Source of the DNA: Hadesarchaea archaeon
Lineage (GTDB): Archaea > Hadarchaeota > Hadarchaeia > Hadarchaeales > Hadarchaeaceae
DNA length: 8,558 bases
Assembly: GCA_030616505.1 (NCBI GenBank)
Contig: JAUWXD010000006.1
Coordinates: forward strand, 1-8,558
Reading direction: 5' to 3'
Position 1 is the stretch's first letter. Every line of letters begins with the position of its first letter. The position numbers were made by a program, and so were the translations under genes. Positions 1 to 5,992 of this stretch are shown here, in pieces. A model generated the notes under the pieces. The model was not told the origin of the DNA. It was given only the letters and a program-made list of their open reading frames with translations, and made no database searches.

Positions 1-80
1 AGCTGGGTCTTTCTAGCCCCGTTTAGCGTCACAGATAAAATATCCCCAATTATGTCTGCCCGGCTCCTGCGCTTCTCCAT
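1..80 (-). CDS. winged-helix transcriptional regulator, N-terminal fragment (partial)
   Basis: The reverse strand reads from an ATG at base 80 through 26 open codons to the window edge. The peptide MEKRRSR followed by ADIIGDILSVTLNGARKTQ resembles the N-terminus of a common archaeal family of small winged-helix proteins (predicted transcriptional regulators of the COG3432 type), which typically open with a basic RRSR-like stretch, a helix of the form IIADIL, and an NGA(R/K)KT turn. A GGAGG Shine-Dalgarno lies at 92-96, about ten bases before the ATG. An in-frame TTG directly before the ATG is an alternative start with better spacing. The gene diverges from the thermosome gene. DNA binding is inferred from the family; the recognition helix is outside the window. 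Confidence 0.65.
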   Translation of the reverse strand, partial: MEKRRSRADIIGDILSVTLNGARKTQ

Positions 81-299
81 CAACGACCCAGCCTCCAAGT
101 GTCCAACTTATTCACACGATAATCGGTTAAATACGTTATGTTCAGCCAAAAGTTTTAGGCCTCGGCGGCGCGCTTGTATCCACCAAACCGCTAGGTGATA
201 ATCGTTGCCTTCCAGTCAGTCCTTTCCAAAGAGATTGCTCCTCGCCACAAGAGTTAAATATCGAATCGGTGCTATTTCAATAACTGATGAGGAATTAGT
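81..299. promoter_or_regulatory. divergent intergenic region between the winged-helix gene and the thermosome gene
   Basis: No coding potential or RNA gene is apparent here. The region holds two copies of GTTAAATA on the plus strand (126-133 and 253-260) and two copies of AATCGGT (121-127 and 264-270). The first GTTAAATA/AATCGGT cluster, read on the minus strand (TATTTAAC), is placed to serve as the TATA box of the winged-helix gene: about 50 bases before its ATG, with the GGAGG in between. The second is the likely thermosome TATA box. The GC-rich middle (about 160-175) has no obvious stable hairpin that I could confirm by eye. Confidence 0.5.
253..261 (+). promoter_or_regulatory. TATA box candidate for the thermosome gene
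   Basis: GTTAAATAT at 253-261 is preceded by a purine-rich ACAAGA stretch suitable as a BRE. With the usual archaeal spacing of about 25 bases, transcription would begin near 283, leaving a leader of roughly 17 bases. That leader contains a GAGGA Shine-Dalgarno at 289-293, six bases before the ATG. An AATCGGT heptamer follows the TATA box at 264-270. Confidence 0.55.
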
Positions 300-1946
300 A
301 TGGCAGGGTTAACAGGTAAGCAAGTATTAGTGTTGCCCGAGGGCGCCCGAAGGACAATCGGCAGGGACGCCCAGAGGATGAATATTCTAGCGGCCCGCGT
401 CATCAGCGAGGCCGTCCGTACTACACTCGGACCGCGCGGCATGGATAAAATGCTAGTCGACAGTCTGGGTGACGTTGTCATAACAAACGACGGGGTGACG
501 ATACTCAAGGAGATGGAGGTCGAACACCCTGCGGCAAAGATGTTGGTCGAGGTAGCGAAAACGCAGGATGACGAGGTTGGAGACGGAACCACTACTGCGG
601 TAGTGATTGCCGGATCGTTGCTACACGAAGCCGAACGCCTTTTGGACCAAACCATCCATCCGACCGTGATCGCCGGCGGTTACAGACACGCCGCTGAAAA
701 AGCTCAAGAAATCCTGGACAAGATCGCGGAACCTGTAAGTATCAACGATGACGAGCTCCTGAAGAAGATAGCGATGACTGCGATGACCGGGAAAAAGGCC
801 GAAAGCTCAAAGGAAAAACTTGCCGATCTCGCCGTCACGGCAGTCAAGCTGATAGTTGACACGACAGAAAGCGGCTACGTCGCGGATATCGATTACATAG
901 GGATAGAGAAGAAAGCTGGCGAGAGCACCGATGACTCTCAGCTTATCAAAGGGGTGATAATGGACAAGGAACGCGTTCACCCCGGAATGCCGAAGCGCGT
1001 GAAAGACGCGAAAATCGCTCTCATAGACGTGGCTCTTGAGATCCAGAAAACCGAGACCGATGCGGAAATCAGGGTCACAAGTCCAGACCAGTTGCGTGCA
1101 TTTTTGAACGAAGAGGAAAGCATGCTGAAAAAGATGGTCGATCAGGTGGTTGCGACCGGAGCAAACGTGCTCATCTGTCAAAAGGGGATAGACGACCTGG
1201 CCCAACACTACCTCGCCAAAGCTAAAATCTACGCGGTCCGACGTGCGAAGAAATCAGACATGGAAAAGCTCGCGCGCGCTACGGGTGGAAAAGTGGTCAC
1301 GAGTCTAGAGGACATCTCTCCCGACGACATCGGAAACGCAGGTCTGATCGAGGAGCAGAAGATAGGAGAGGACAAGCTCACATTTATCAGGGATTGCAAG
1401 GACCCGAAGGCCGTGGGCATCCTGATTCGAGGCGGCACGGAGCACGTGATAGACGAGGTCGAACGGGCGATTCATGATGCTCTGTGTGTTGTCGCTGCTG
1501 CGATTGAGGATGGAAAGATCATATACGGTGGCGGTGCGCCGGACATGGAACTTGCGAAACAATTGCGCGAGTACTCGGAGACTGTCGGTGGACGGGAAGC
1601 GCTCGCCGTGAACGCATTTGCAAGCGCGATTGAATCGGTCCCGCGAACCTTGGCTGAAAACGCGGGTTTGGACACCATAGACATCCTCGTTGACCTCCGT
1701 GCCAAGCACGATAAACCGGGAGGGCAGTATTTCGGGGTCAACGTCTACAACGGAAAAACCTCCGACATGATGGAGAAGGGCGTCGTGGAACCACTGCGCA
1801 TCAAGACTCAAGCTATCAAATCCGCAAGCGATGCCACGATAATGATCTTGCGAATCGACGATGTGATTGCCTCTTCCAAGAGAGGACCCGCTATGCCCGG
1901 AGGACCAGGTGGACCTGGCGGATACGGCGGGATGGAAGAAGAGTAA
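300..1946 (+). CDS. thermosome subunit (group II chaperonin)
   Basis: This cytosolic ATP-dependent chaperonin subunit of 548 residues is the usual family length; such subunits form a double-ring folding chamber with a built-in lid. Group II hallmarks are present in order: [13 protein letters not shown] near residues 42-54, [10 protein letters not shown] near 63-72, the nucleotide-binding GDGTT at 94-98, GGGAPDMEL near 409-417, and a flexible C-terminal tail rich in Gly-Pro/Gly-Met ([15 protein letters not shown]). The ATG at 300 is supported by a GAGGA ribosome site six bases upstream and by the normal N-terminus [12 protein letters not shown]. No truncation or frameshift is seen. It is probably monocistronic or weakly linked to pdaD, 46 bases downstream. 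Thermosome genes are often heat-induced, but I see no recognisable heat-shock operator. Whether this is an alpha or beta paralogue cannot be told from one copy. Confidence 0.98.
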   Translation: MAGLTGKQVLVLPEGARRTIGRDAQRMNILAARVISEAVRTTLGPRGMDKMLVDSLGDVVITNDGVTILKEMEVEHPAAKMLVEVAKTQDDEVGDGTTTAVVIAGSLLHEAERLLDQTIHPTVIAGGYRHAAEKAQEILDKIAEPVSINDDELLKKIAMTAMTGKKAESSKEKLADLAVTAVKLIVDTTESGYVADIDYIGIEKKAGESTDDSQLIKGVIMDKERVHPGMPKRVKDAKIALIDVALEIQKTETDAEIRVTSPDQLRAFLNEEESMLKKMVDQVVATGANVLICQKGIDDLAQHYLAKAKIYAVRRAKKSDMEKLARATGGKVVTSLEDISPDDIGNAGLIEEQKIGEDKLTFIRDCKDPKAVGILIRGGTEHVIDEVERAIHDALCVVAAAIEDGKIIYGGGAPDMELAKQLREYSETVGGREALAVNAFASAIESVPRTLAENAGLDTIDILVDLRAKHDKPGGQYFGVNVYNGKTSDMMEKGVVEPLRIKTQAIKSASDATIMILRIDDVIASSKRGPAMPGGPGGPGGYGGMEEE

Positions 1947-1948
1947 TC

Positions 1949-1964
1949 AAAAAATTTTTAATAC
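1949..1964 (+). promoter_or_regulatory. A6-T5 tract: thermosome termination and pdaD promoter candidate
   Basis: Directly after the thermosome stop is AAAAAATTTTTAATAC, containing the perfect palindrome AAAAATTTTT (1950-1959). The T5 run could serve as a short archaeal T-tract terminator. The TTTTTAATA part lies about 30 bases before the pdaD ATG and could be its TATA box, giving a nearly leaderless transcript. The two roles are not exclusive, and neither is proven by sequence alone. Confidence 0.45.
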
Positions 1965-1992
1965 GACATCGCGATAAGAAAAAGGTTGCAGA

Positions 1993-2538
1993 ATGAACCT
2001 AGTACCACGATATGTATTCCTTACACGCGGAGTCGGACATCACAAAGAAAAACTGAGGTCATTCGAGTACTCTTTGGAAGACGCGGGGGTCGCAAAATTT
2101 AATCTGGTTTCTGTCTCGAGCATCATACCCCCACAGTGCAAGTTCATACCGTGGGAAAAGGGCTTGAAGCTTCTGCAGGATGGGCAGATATTATTCGGAG
2201 TTTTCGCGAAATGTTGCAGCGACGAGAATAGAAGGCTCATCTCTGCGAGCATTGGGTGCGCTCTCCCCGCGGACAAGAAGACCTATGGATACATCAGCGA
2301 GCACCACACGTACGGGCAGACGGCAAAGGAAGCCGGAGACTATTCTGAAGATCTGGCGGCTTCCATGCTCGCAAGTGCCTTGGGTTTGGGATTCGACGCC
2401 GATAAGAGTTGGAACGAGAGGAAACAGGCTTGGAAAATTTCTGGGAAGATCGTTCGGACCACAAACATGAGCCAGACAGCCCTGGTGAAGGAAGGGCTGT
2501 GGTCTACGGTCTTCGCGGCTGCTATTTTCGTGTTGTAG
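1993..2538 (+). CDS. pdaD: pyruvoyl-dependent arginine decarboxylase
   Basis: This enzyme decarboxylates arginine to agmatine, which archaea use for polyamine synthesis and for the agmatidine base of tRNA-Ile2. The 181-residue proenzyme has the family pattern: YVFLTRGVGHHKEKL near the N-terminus, then the self-cleavage region VSVSSIIPPQCK. Serinolysis would occur between Ser42 and Ser43, making a small beta chain and an alpha chain whose new N-terminal serine becomes the pyruvoyl group. GYISEHHTYGQT carries the conserved glutamate (Glu103), corresponding to the catalytic acid of the Methanocaldococcus jannaschii enzyme. Length is close to the archaeal norm of about 160-180. The ATG has only a weak upstream AAGG-type ribosome site, in keeping with a short-leader transcript. 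The C-terminus ends 11 bases from the convergent AMP phosphorylase stop codon. Confidence 0.95.
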   Translation: MNLVPRYVFLTRGVGHHKEKLRSFEYSLEDAGVAKFNLVSVSSIIPPQCKFIPWEKGLKLLQDGQILFGVFAKCCSDENRRLISASIGCALPADKKTYGYISEHHTYGQTAKEAGDYSEDLAASMLASALGLGFDADKSWNERKQAWKISGKIVRTTNMSQTALVKEGLWSTVFAAAIFVL

Positions 2539-2542
2539 TTTC

Positions 2543-2549
2543 AAAAAAA
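2543..2549 (-). terminator. T7 run ending the AMP phosphorylase transcript
   Basis: Read on the minus strand, seven consecutive T residues follow the AMP phosphorylase TAA stop at once. This matches the oligo-T type of archaeal intrinsic terminator, which needs no hairpin. It lies in the 11-base gap between convergent genes. No comparable T-run is seen for pdaD on the plus strand, so pdaD transcripts may extend antisense into the AMP phosphorylase gene. Confidence 0.5.
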
Positions 2550-4082
2550 TTATCCAATTCGTGGACTACCAGTCATCTTTTCGAGCAGCATCCCCTCGAG
2601 TTTCACCGGAGGATTTTGTTTTGCCGCTCTCAATGCCTCTTCAAGCTTCGTCCCATGCCCAGAATAAATTTCGAGAAGCGGTTCTCCTTTCTCAACCTTA
2701 CGCCCTTCTTTCAAAAGAATCCTAAGTCCCGCACCCTTGTCGCGCGGAGCACCTGCCGCGCGGGCTATCGCGTTGATACGTTTATTGTAAATTTGGGCCA
2801 CATATCCGGAACGAGGCGCAAGTATTGTTTCCTTTTTGTCGCCGAGGGGGATGTCTTCGGGCTTGACGTCAGGGTTGCCGCCCTGGGCTTCAATTATCTC
2901 GCGCATTTTATGATAAGCCTTTCCCGATTTCAACAATTCCATTGCCGTCTGTTTGCCCAATCCAGGAGACGCTACCTTCCCGAGCTCGAGCATTATCCCC
3001 GCCAGGCTCGTCGCCTTCTCAATCAGGCTTCCCGGCCCGTTGCCGCGCAAGGTCTCGAGTGCTTCCCTCGCTTCAAGCGCCGGACCTACTGCATATCCGA
3101 CCGGTTGCCCCCCGTAGGTCACGGCTGCATCCACCTTTACGTTCAGTTTGTATCCCAACTCGATGAAATCGTGCGCCAAGCTGCGTGCGTCCTCCATGCG
3201 TTCTACCTTCGCCCCGTGTCCAGTAGGGACGTCGATGAGGATGTGGTCGGCGCCTATCGCCAGTTTCTTCGACATCACGCTCGCCAGTAACTGACAGCGC
3301 GGGTCTATGCCAAGCATGCGTTCGGTGCGGATGATGATGTCGTCCGCCGGTGCGAGCTTGACCGACCCGCCCCACACCAAGACCGCCCCGACCTTCCTGA
3401 CGATTTTCTTGATCTCATCGAAACTGAACGTCACATTCGCCAGCGTCTCCACAACGTCCGCCGTGCCCGCCGCGCTGGTTATCGCACGGCTGCTGGTCTT
3501 GGGAACTGTCAGGCCCGCCGCTGCTACGATGGGAACGGTTATCAAAGCGTACTTGTTACCTGGGACGCCCCCTATGCTGTGGACGTCCAAAACCGGCTTT
3601 ACTCCCAAATCGAGCATGTCTCCTGTTTTGACCATATGCCGGGTCAACGCCACTATCTCGTTCGTGTTCATTCCCTTGATGTACTCGGCCACGATGAACG
3701 CGGTCATCTCCGTGGCTGTGAGTTTTTCATCGACTATGTCCTGGACAATGGCACCAATCTCCTCCGAGGAGAGCTGCTTCCCATCCATCTTCTTCTTGAT
3801 GGCTACGGCGGATTTCGGGCGGGGAGCCAGTGCGACTTCCACCAAATCGCCCGACTTGAGTCCGAAGCTCTCGGTGACTTCGACAAATGCGCCGAGCTCA
3901 CCTCGCTGAACCATTCGGCTCGTGGAATTCGCTATGGCTACTAACGTGTCCTTGGGAGTTGAGATTTTCACCCGGTCGCCCGCGAAGTGCCCAAGCTCAT
4001 CAGCGTCATCCTCGTGCAGCACCACGATGTTCCGCCCGGCTTCCATGTCAAGCGGCCTTATCTTCAACTTTAGAAATTTCAT
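2550..4082 (-). CDS. deoA: AMP phosphorylase (archaeal DeoA family)
   Basis: This enzyme phosphorolyses AMP (and other NMPs) to the base and ribose 1,5-bisphosphate, feeding the archaeal AMP pathway through R15P isomerase and type III RubisCO. The 510-residue length matches archaeal AMP phosphorylases (about 500) and exceeds bacterial thymidine phosphorylases (about 440). Residues 1-84 form the extra N-terminal domain typical of the archaeal enzymes (MKFLKLKIRPLDME...). A helical domain (KMDGKQLSSEEIGAIVQDI) follows from about residue 98. The phosphate-binding GGVPGNKYAL is at 171-180, and the family signature SSRAITSAAGTADVVE starts at 197. The C-terminal domain carries GYVAQIYN and KVEKGEPLLEIYSGHG. 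The ATG has no clear Shine-Dalgarno. TTTAAA at 4117-4122 is a fitting TATA box for a nearly leaderless mRNA. Thymidine phosphorylase is the alternative name automated tools may give. Confidence 0.95.
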   Translation of the reverse strand: MKFLKLKIRPLDMEAGRNIVVLHEDDADELGHFAGDRVKISTPKDTLVAIANSTSRMVQRGELGAFVEVTESFGLKSGDLVEVALAPRPKSAVAIKKKMDGKQLSSEEIGAIVQDIVDEKLTATEMTAFIVAEYIKGMNTNEIVALTRHMVKTGDMLDLGVKPVLDVHSIGGVPGNKYALITVPIVAAAGLTVPKTSSRAITSAAGTADVVETLANVTFSFDEIKKIVRKVGAVLVWGGSVKLAPADDIIIRTERMLGIDPRCQLLASVMSKKLAIGADHILIDVPTGHGAKVERMEDARSLAHDFIELGYKLNVKVDAAVTYGGQPVGYAVGPALEAREALETLRGNGPGSLIEKATSLAGIMLELGKVASPGLGKQTAMELLKSGKAYHKMREIIEAQGGNPDVKPEDIPLGDKKETILAPRSGYVAQIYNKRINAIARAAGAPRDKGAGLRILLKEGRKVEKGEPLLEIYSGHGTKLEEALRAAKQNPPVKLEGMLLEKMTGSPRIG

Positions 4083-4113
4083 TTTATCAAGTAATTTTAT
4101 CTTGAGAGTGAGT

Positions 4114-4124
4114 CGATTTAAACG
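4114..4124 (-). promoter_or_regulatory. TATA box candidate for AMP phosphorylase
   Basis: On the minus strand CGTTTAAATCG lies between the lrp stop codon and the AMP phosphorylase ATG. The TTTAAA core is about 35 bases before the start codon, which puts transcription start near 4093 and gives a leader of about ten bases. This agrees with the missing ribosome binding site and suggests the gene is transcribed separately from lrp. Confidence 0.45.
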
Positions 4125-4138
4125 TTCTCGGATTCGAG

Positions 4139-4585
4139 CTAGAGCTGAATTGCTCCCGTTTCTTTCTCCGTCTTGAGCACGATCAAAGTGCGACTGCTGC
4201 TGACGCCTGGAATGCGGTCCATTTCGTGCAGTATCTCGTTGAGTTTCAGAGTGTCGTCTGTGATTATTTTTACGAAAAGATCGTGCTCTCCCGCGACCTC
4301 ATAAATTTCAAGTACCTCGGGTCGCTTACTCAGTTGGGCGATGACCTCACGGCACGTGCCCGGCGAGGTGGAAATACCTATGAACGCCTTGAGTTTTTTA
4401 CCGGAGATTTGGGAATCGATGACCGCGACGAATCTTTTGATTGCGCCCTCGTCAACCAGCCGCTTGACGCGCTTGTGGACGCCGGAGGAGCTGATGCCGA
4501 GGCGCTTTGCCAACTTGGCGTATGGCACCTTCGAATCCCCCTGTAACAGGTTGAGTAGCTTCCGATCGATTGCGTCCAATTCCAT
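4139..4585 (-). CDS. Lrp/AsnC family transcriptional regulator
   Basis: This is a feast/famine-type DNA-binding regulator of 148 residues from the ATG at 4585, or 151 from an in-frame GTG at 4594. The N-terminal helix-turn-helix is clear: LDAIDRKLLNLLQGDSKV, then YAKLAKRLGISSSGVHKRV (about residues 22-40) with the recognition helix, and VKRLVDEGAIKRF. The C-terminal RAM effector domain (about 66-140) has KAFIGIST, VLEIYEVAGEHDLFVKI and MDRIPGVSSSRTLIVLKTEK. I prefer the ATG because the family usually starts two or three residues before LDxxDRK; a GGAG sits just before it. The gene is divergent from the his operon, and the shared intergenic region holds a palindrome suited to a dimeric regulator. 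Control of the his operon and of its own gene is inference. The effector amino acid cannot be read from the sequence. Confidence 0.93.
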   Translation of the reverse strand: MELDAIDRKLLNLLQGDSKVPYAKLAKRLGISSSGVHKRVKRLVDEGAIKRFVAVIDSQISGKKLKAFIGISTSPGTCREVIAQLSKRPEVLEIYEVAGEHDLFVKIITDDTLKLNEILHEMDRIPGVSSSRTLIVLKTEKETGAIQL

Positions 4586-4637
4586 TTTCTCCACTTTCCC
4601 TAGCCTTTGACCCTTCTAACCACCCATTTGTGTGGAT

Positions 4638-4647
4638 AATTTATAAG
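4638..4647 (-). promoter_or_regulatory. TATA box candidate for the lrp-family gene
   Basis: On the minus strand the sequence CTTATAAATT, preceded by a purine-rich CGAAAAA BRE-like stretch, is a close match to the archaeal consensus. Start of transcription would fall near 4618, leaving a leader of about 25-35 bases ahead of the GTG or ATG start. Confidence 0.65.
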
Positions 4648-4661
4648 TTTTTCGGTGTACG

Positions 4662-4676
4662 GTGAATAATATCCAC
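4662..4676. promoter_or_regulatory. 15-bp imperfect palindrome between divergent promoters (candidate Lrp operator)
   Basis: GTGAATAATATCCAC reads as GTGRATA-N-TATYCAC, with one mismatched pair around a central base. A 15-bp palindrome is the usual size of an Lrp/AsnC dimer site. Its centre (4669) is about 26 bp from the lrp TATA box and 32 bp from the his TATA box. A further half-site GTGGATA occurs at 4632-4638, exactly 30 bp (about three helical turns) from the left arm. Binding by the adjacent regulator is inferred. Confidence 0.4.
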
Positions 4677-4684
4677 TATTTCAA

Positions 4685-4722
4685 TAAATCGGTAAACTTT
4701 ATATACAAAAATGACCGATTTA
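4685..4722. repeat. perfect 9-bp inverted repeat bracketing the his TATA box
   Basis: TAAATCGGT at 4685-4693 is matched by its exact reverse complement ACCGATTTA at 4714-4722, separated by 20 bases that contain the TATA box. The arm centres are 29 bp apart, close to three helical turns. The left arm abuts the BRE region, and the right arm lies between the TATA box and the predicted start of transcription. A protein bound here would be expected to block TBP/TFB or polymerase. The bound protein is unknown. Confidence 0.6.
4697..4705 (+). promoter_or_regulatory. TATA box of the his operon
   Basis: CTTTATATA, preceded by the BRE-like GTAAA, closely fits the archaeal promoter consensus. Transcription would begin about 4724-4728, only about ten bases before the ATG of the first ORF. 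This argues against the longer in-frame start at 4662, which would lie upstream of the promoter. Confidence 0.7.
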
Positions 4723-4736
4723 GGGTGGGATATGCT

Positions 4737-4919
4737 ATGCGGGAAGTCATCAAAGTGCAGGTGAAGGAAACGAGCTACGCGCTCGTCCTAGGCGGAAGTG
4801 GAGCGGAAGCCATGCCGACTTCACGTTGCCTTCGCCGTGTCTGCGTTAGAACGATCACCGAGGAGCTCATCCTGGAACAAGACATAGACAGAGATCAATT
4901 TTCGGGGGATGAAAAATGA
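4737..4919 (+). CDS. uncharacterised 60-residue protein, first ORF of the his operon
   Basis: I do not recognise this protein. The ORF runs from an ATG at 4737, preceded by a purine-rich GGTGGGA at 4724-4730, and its TGA stop overlaps the hisC ATG (ATGA), so translation is probably coupled. The protein is mixed in charge with an acidic C-terminus (LILEQDIDRDQFSGDEK), has two cysteines in SRCLRRVCVR, and shows no membrane segment or signal peptide. It has no histidine codons, so it is not a histidine-rich attenuation leader peptide. The opening VIKVQVKETSYALVLG faintly recalls the N-terminus of 3-dehydroquinate synthase, but the likeness stops there and may be chance or a relic. Codon choice resembles the neighbours. 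An in-frame GTG at 4662 is rejected because it lies upstream of the TATA box. Confidence 0.55.
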   Translation: MREVIKVQVKETSYALVLGGSGAEAMPTSRCLRRVCVRTITEELILEQDIDRDQFSGDEK

Positions 4920-5992
4920 TTTCGAAGCGCGTGAGGGAGATGCTTCGGTCAAAAGCCTCGTACCCGCTCGCCCGCAAGTACGATGTCAAGTCGCCTGGGA
5001 CAGTCAACCTTGCATCCAACGAAAGTCCCTACGGTCCATCGCCACGCGTAGTCCGGGCACTTAGACGTGAAATAACAAGGGTGGGATTGTACCCTGACCC
5101 ACGCGCTACTGAGCTCAAGAAAGAGATAGCCAATTACGTGGGCGTGGAGACCGGGTGTATCACAATCGGGAACGGTTCCGACGAGCTCATGGACCTCGCC
5201 TGCAAGGCTTTTTTGGACCCGGGAGACCGTGCGCTCATCCCGCTGCCGACGTTTGCGATGTACGAGCTGGTGTGCATGGGCAGCGGAGGGACACCGAGAT
5301 TTCTCACGTTGCCTGATCTCCAGTGGCGCACGGGAGATCTCAGGCGCGCCTTGGGTGGGGTGAAGTTGGCGTTTCTAGGAAGGCCCAACAATCCCACGGG
5401 CAACGGCATAAGTCAAGAAGGACTGCGATACCTCCTCAGAAGCGGGAAACTCATCATCGTGGACGAAGCATATGTGGAATTCGCTGGAGGCTCTGTCGCG
5501 AGGATGGCACCGAAGTTCGCGAACCTGCTCGTGCTCAGAACTTTCTCAAAGGCTTTCGGGCTCGCTGGCCTCAGAGTCGGCTATGTGGTTGGAAATCTGA
5601 GACTAATCAAAGTGCTGGAGAGCATTCGCGCACCGTTCAACGTCAACCGCATGGCCCAAGTCGCCGCAATCGAAGCCCTGCGCGATAGGATGTATCTGCG
5701 CAAAGTTGTTGGTGCGATCCGGAAAAACCGAGCGTACTTGCGCCGAGAGCTCTCGAAGCTAGGCCTGCGCGTACTGCAATCGAGCGCGAACTTCTTGATG
5801 GTGAACGTGACACCACTCAAAACGAACGCGCCAAAATTGTGTGATTACCTGGCGCGCAAGGGTGTCTTGATCCGCGACTTGTCGAACTTCAGGGGTGCGG
5901 GACCAAGTTGGGTTCGAATCAGCGTCGGTAAACCCGAACAAAACGAGAGGCTTGTAAAGGTGATAAAACAATTCAAGGGAGGTGAAAAGTGA
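4916..5992 (+). CDS. hisC: histidinol-phosphate aminotransferase
   Basis: This PLP enzyme converts imidazole-acetol phosphate and glutamate to L-histidinol phosphate and 2-oxoglutarate. It has 358 residues, normal for HisC and fold-type I aminotransferases. Visible motifs are NLASNESPYGPSP (31-43), LYPDP with Tyr59, ITIGNGSDELMD (83-93), RPNNPTG (156-162), IIVDEAYVEF (180-189) with the PLP-ring aspartate Asp183, the Schiff-base lysine Lys212 in RTFSKAFGLAGLRVGY, and Arg334 in WVRISVG for substrate binding. The start is supported by GGGGGATG about five bases upstream and the 4-base overlap with the preceding ORF. The stop TGA shares its last base with the hisG ATG. Related class aminotransferases are possible by sequence, but the operon context makes HisC very likely. 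Confidence 0.95.
   Translation: MISKRVREMLRSKASYPLARKYDVKSPGTVNLASNESPYGPSPRVVRALRREITRVGLYPDPRATELKKEIANYVGVETGCITIGNGSDELMDLACKAFLDPGDRALIPLPTFAMYELVCMGSGGTPRFLTLPDLQWRTGDLRRALGGVKLAFLGRPNNPTGNGISQEGLRYLLRSGKLIIVDEAYVEFAGGSVARMAPKFANLLVLRTFSKAFGLAGLRVGYVVGNLRLIKVLESIRAPFNVNRMAQVAAIEALRDRMYLRKVVGAIRKNRAYLRRELSKLGLRVLQSSANFLMVNVTPLKTNAPKLCDYLARKGVLIRDLSNFRGAGPSWVRISVGKPEQNERLVKVIKQFKGGEK

Noticed and set aside
101..117. GTCCAACTTATTCAC as a second copy of the Lrp-like palindrome
   Set aside because: On the reverse strand it shares GTGAATAA with the 4662 palindrome, but the other half does not match and the arms are only four bases; likely chance.
81..299. Possible small RNA or CRISPR in the upstream intergenic region
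   Set aside because: No spaced direct repeats, no cloverleaf and no convincing C/D-box pair were seen.
1305..1811. Minus-strand open frame of 168 codons within the thermosome gene
   Set aside because: The thermosome frame is conserved throughout; the antisense frame has no motifs or ribosome binding site.
2409..3290. Long plus-strand open frame of 293 codons antisense to the AMP phosphorylase gene
   Set aside because: It is a shadow of the well-supported minus-strand gene, with arginine- and cysteine-rich, low-complexity-like translation and no family resemblance.
4662..4736. Longer version of the small his-operon ORF starting at GTG 4662
   Set aside because: The extension covers the palindrome, the inverted repeat and the TATA box, so it would lie upstream of transcription start. 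Its residues (MNNIHYFNKSVNFIYK) are AT-driven and unlike coding sequence here.
4732..4764. Ten-codon ORF MLCGKSSKCR starting at ATG 4732 as a his attenuator leader peptide
   Set aside because: It contains no histidine codons, and there is no terminator/antiterminator pair visible after it; the ATG five bases later opens a longer ORF.
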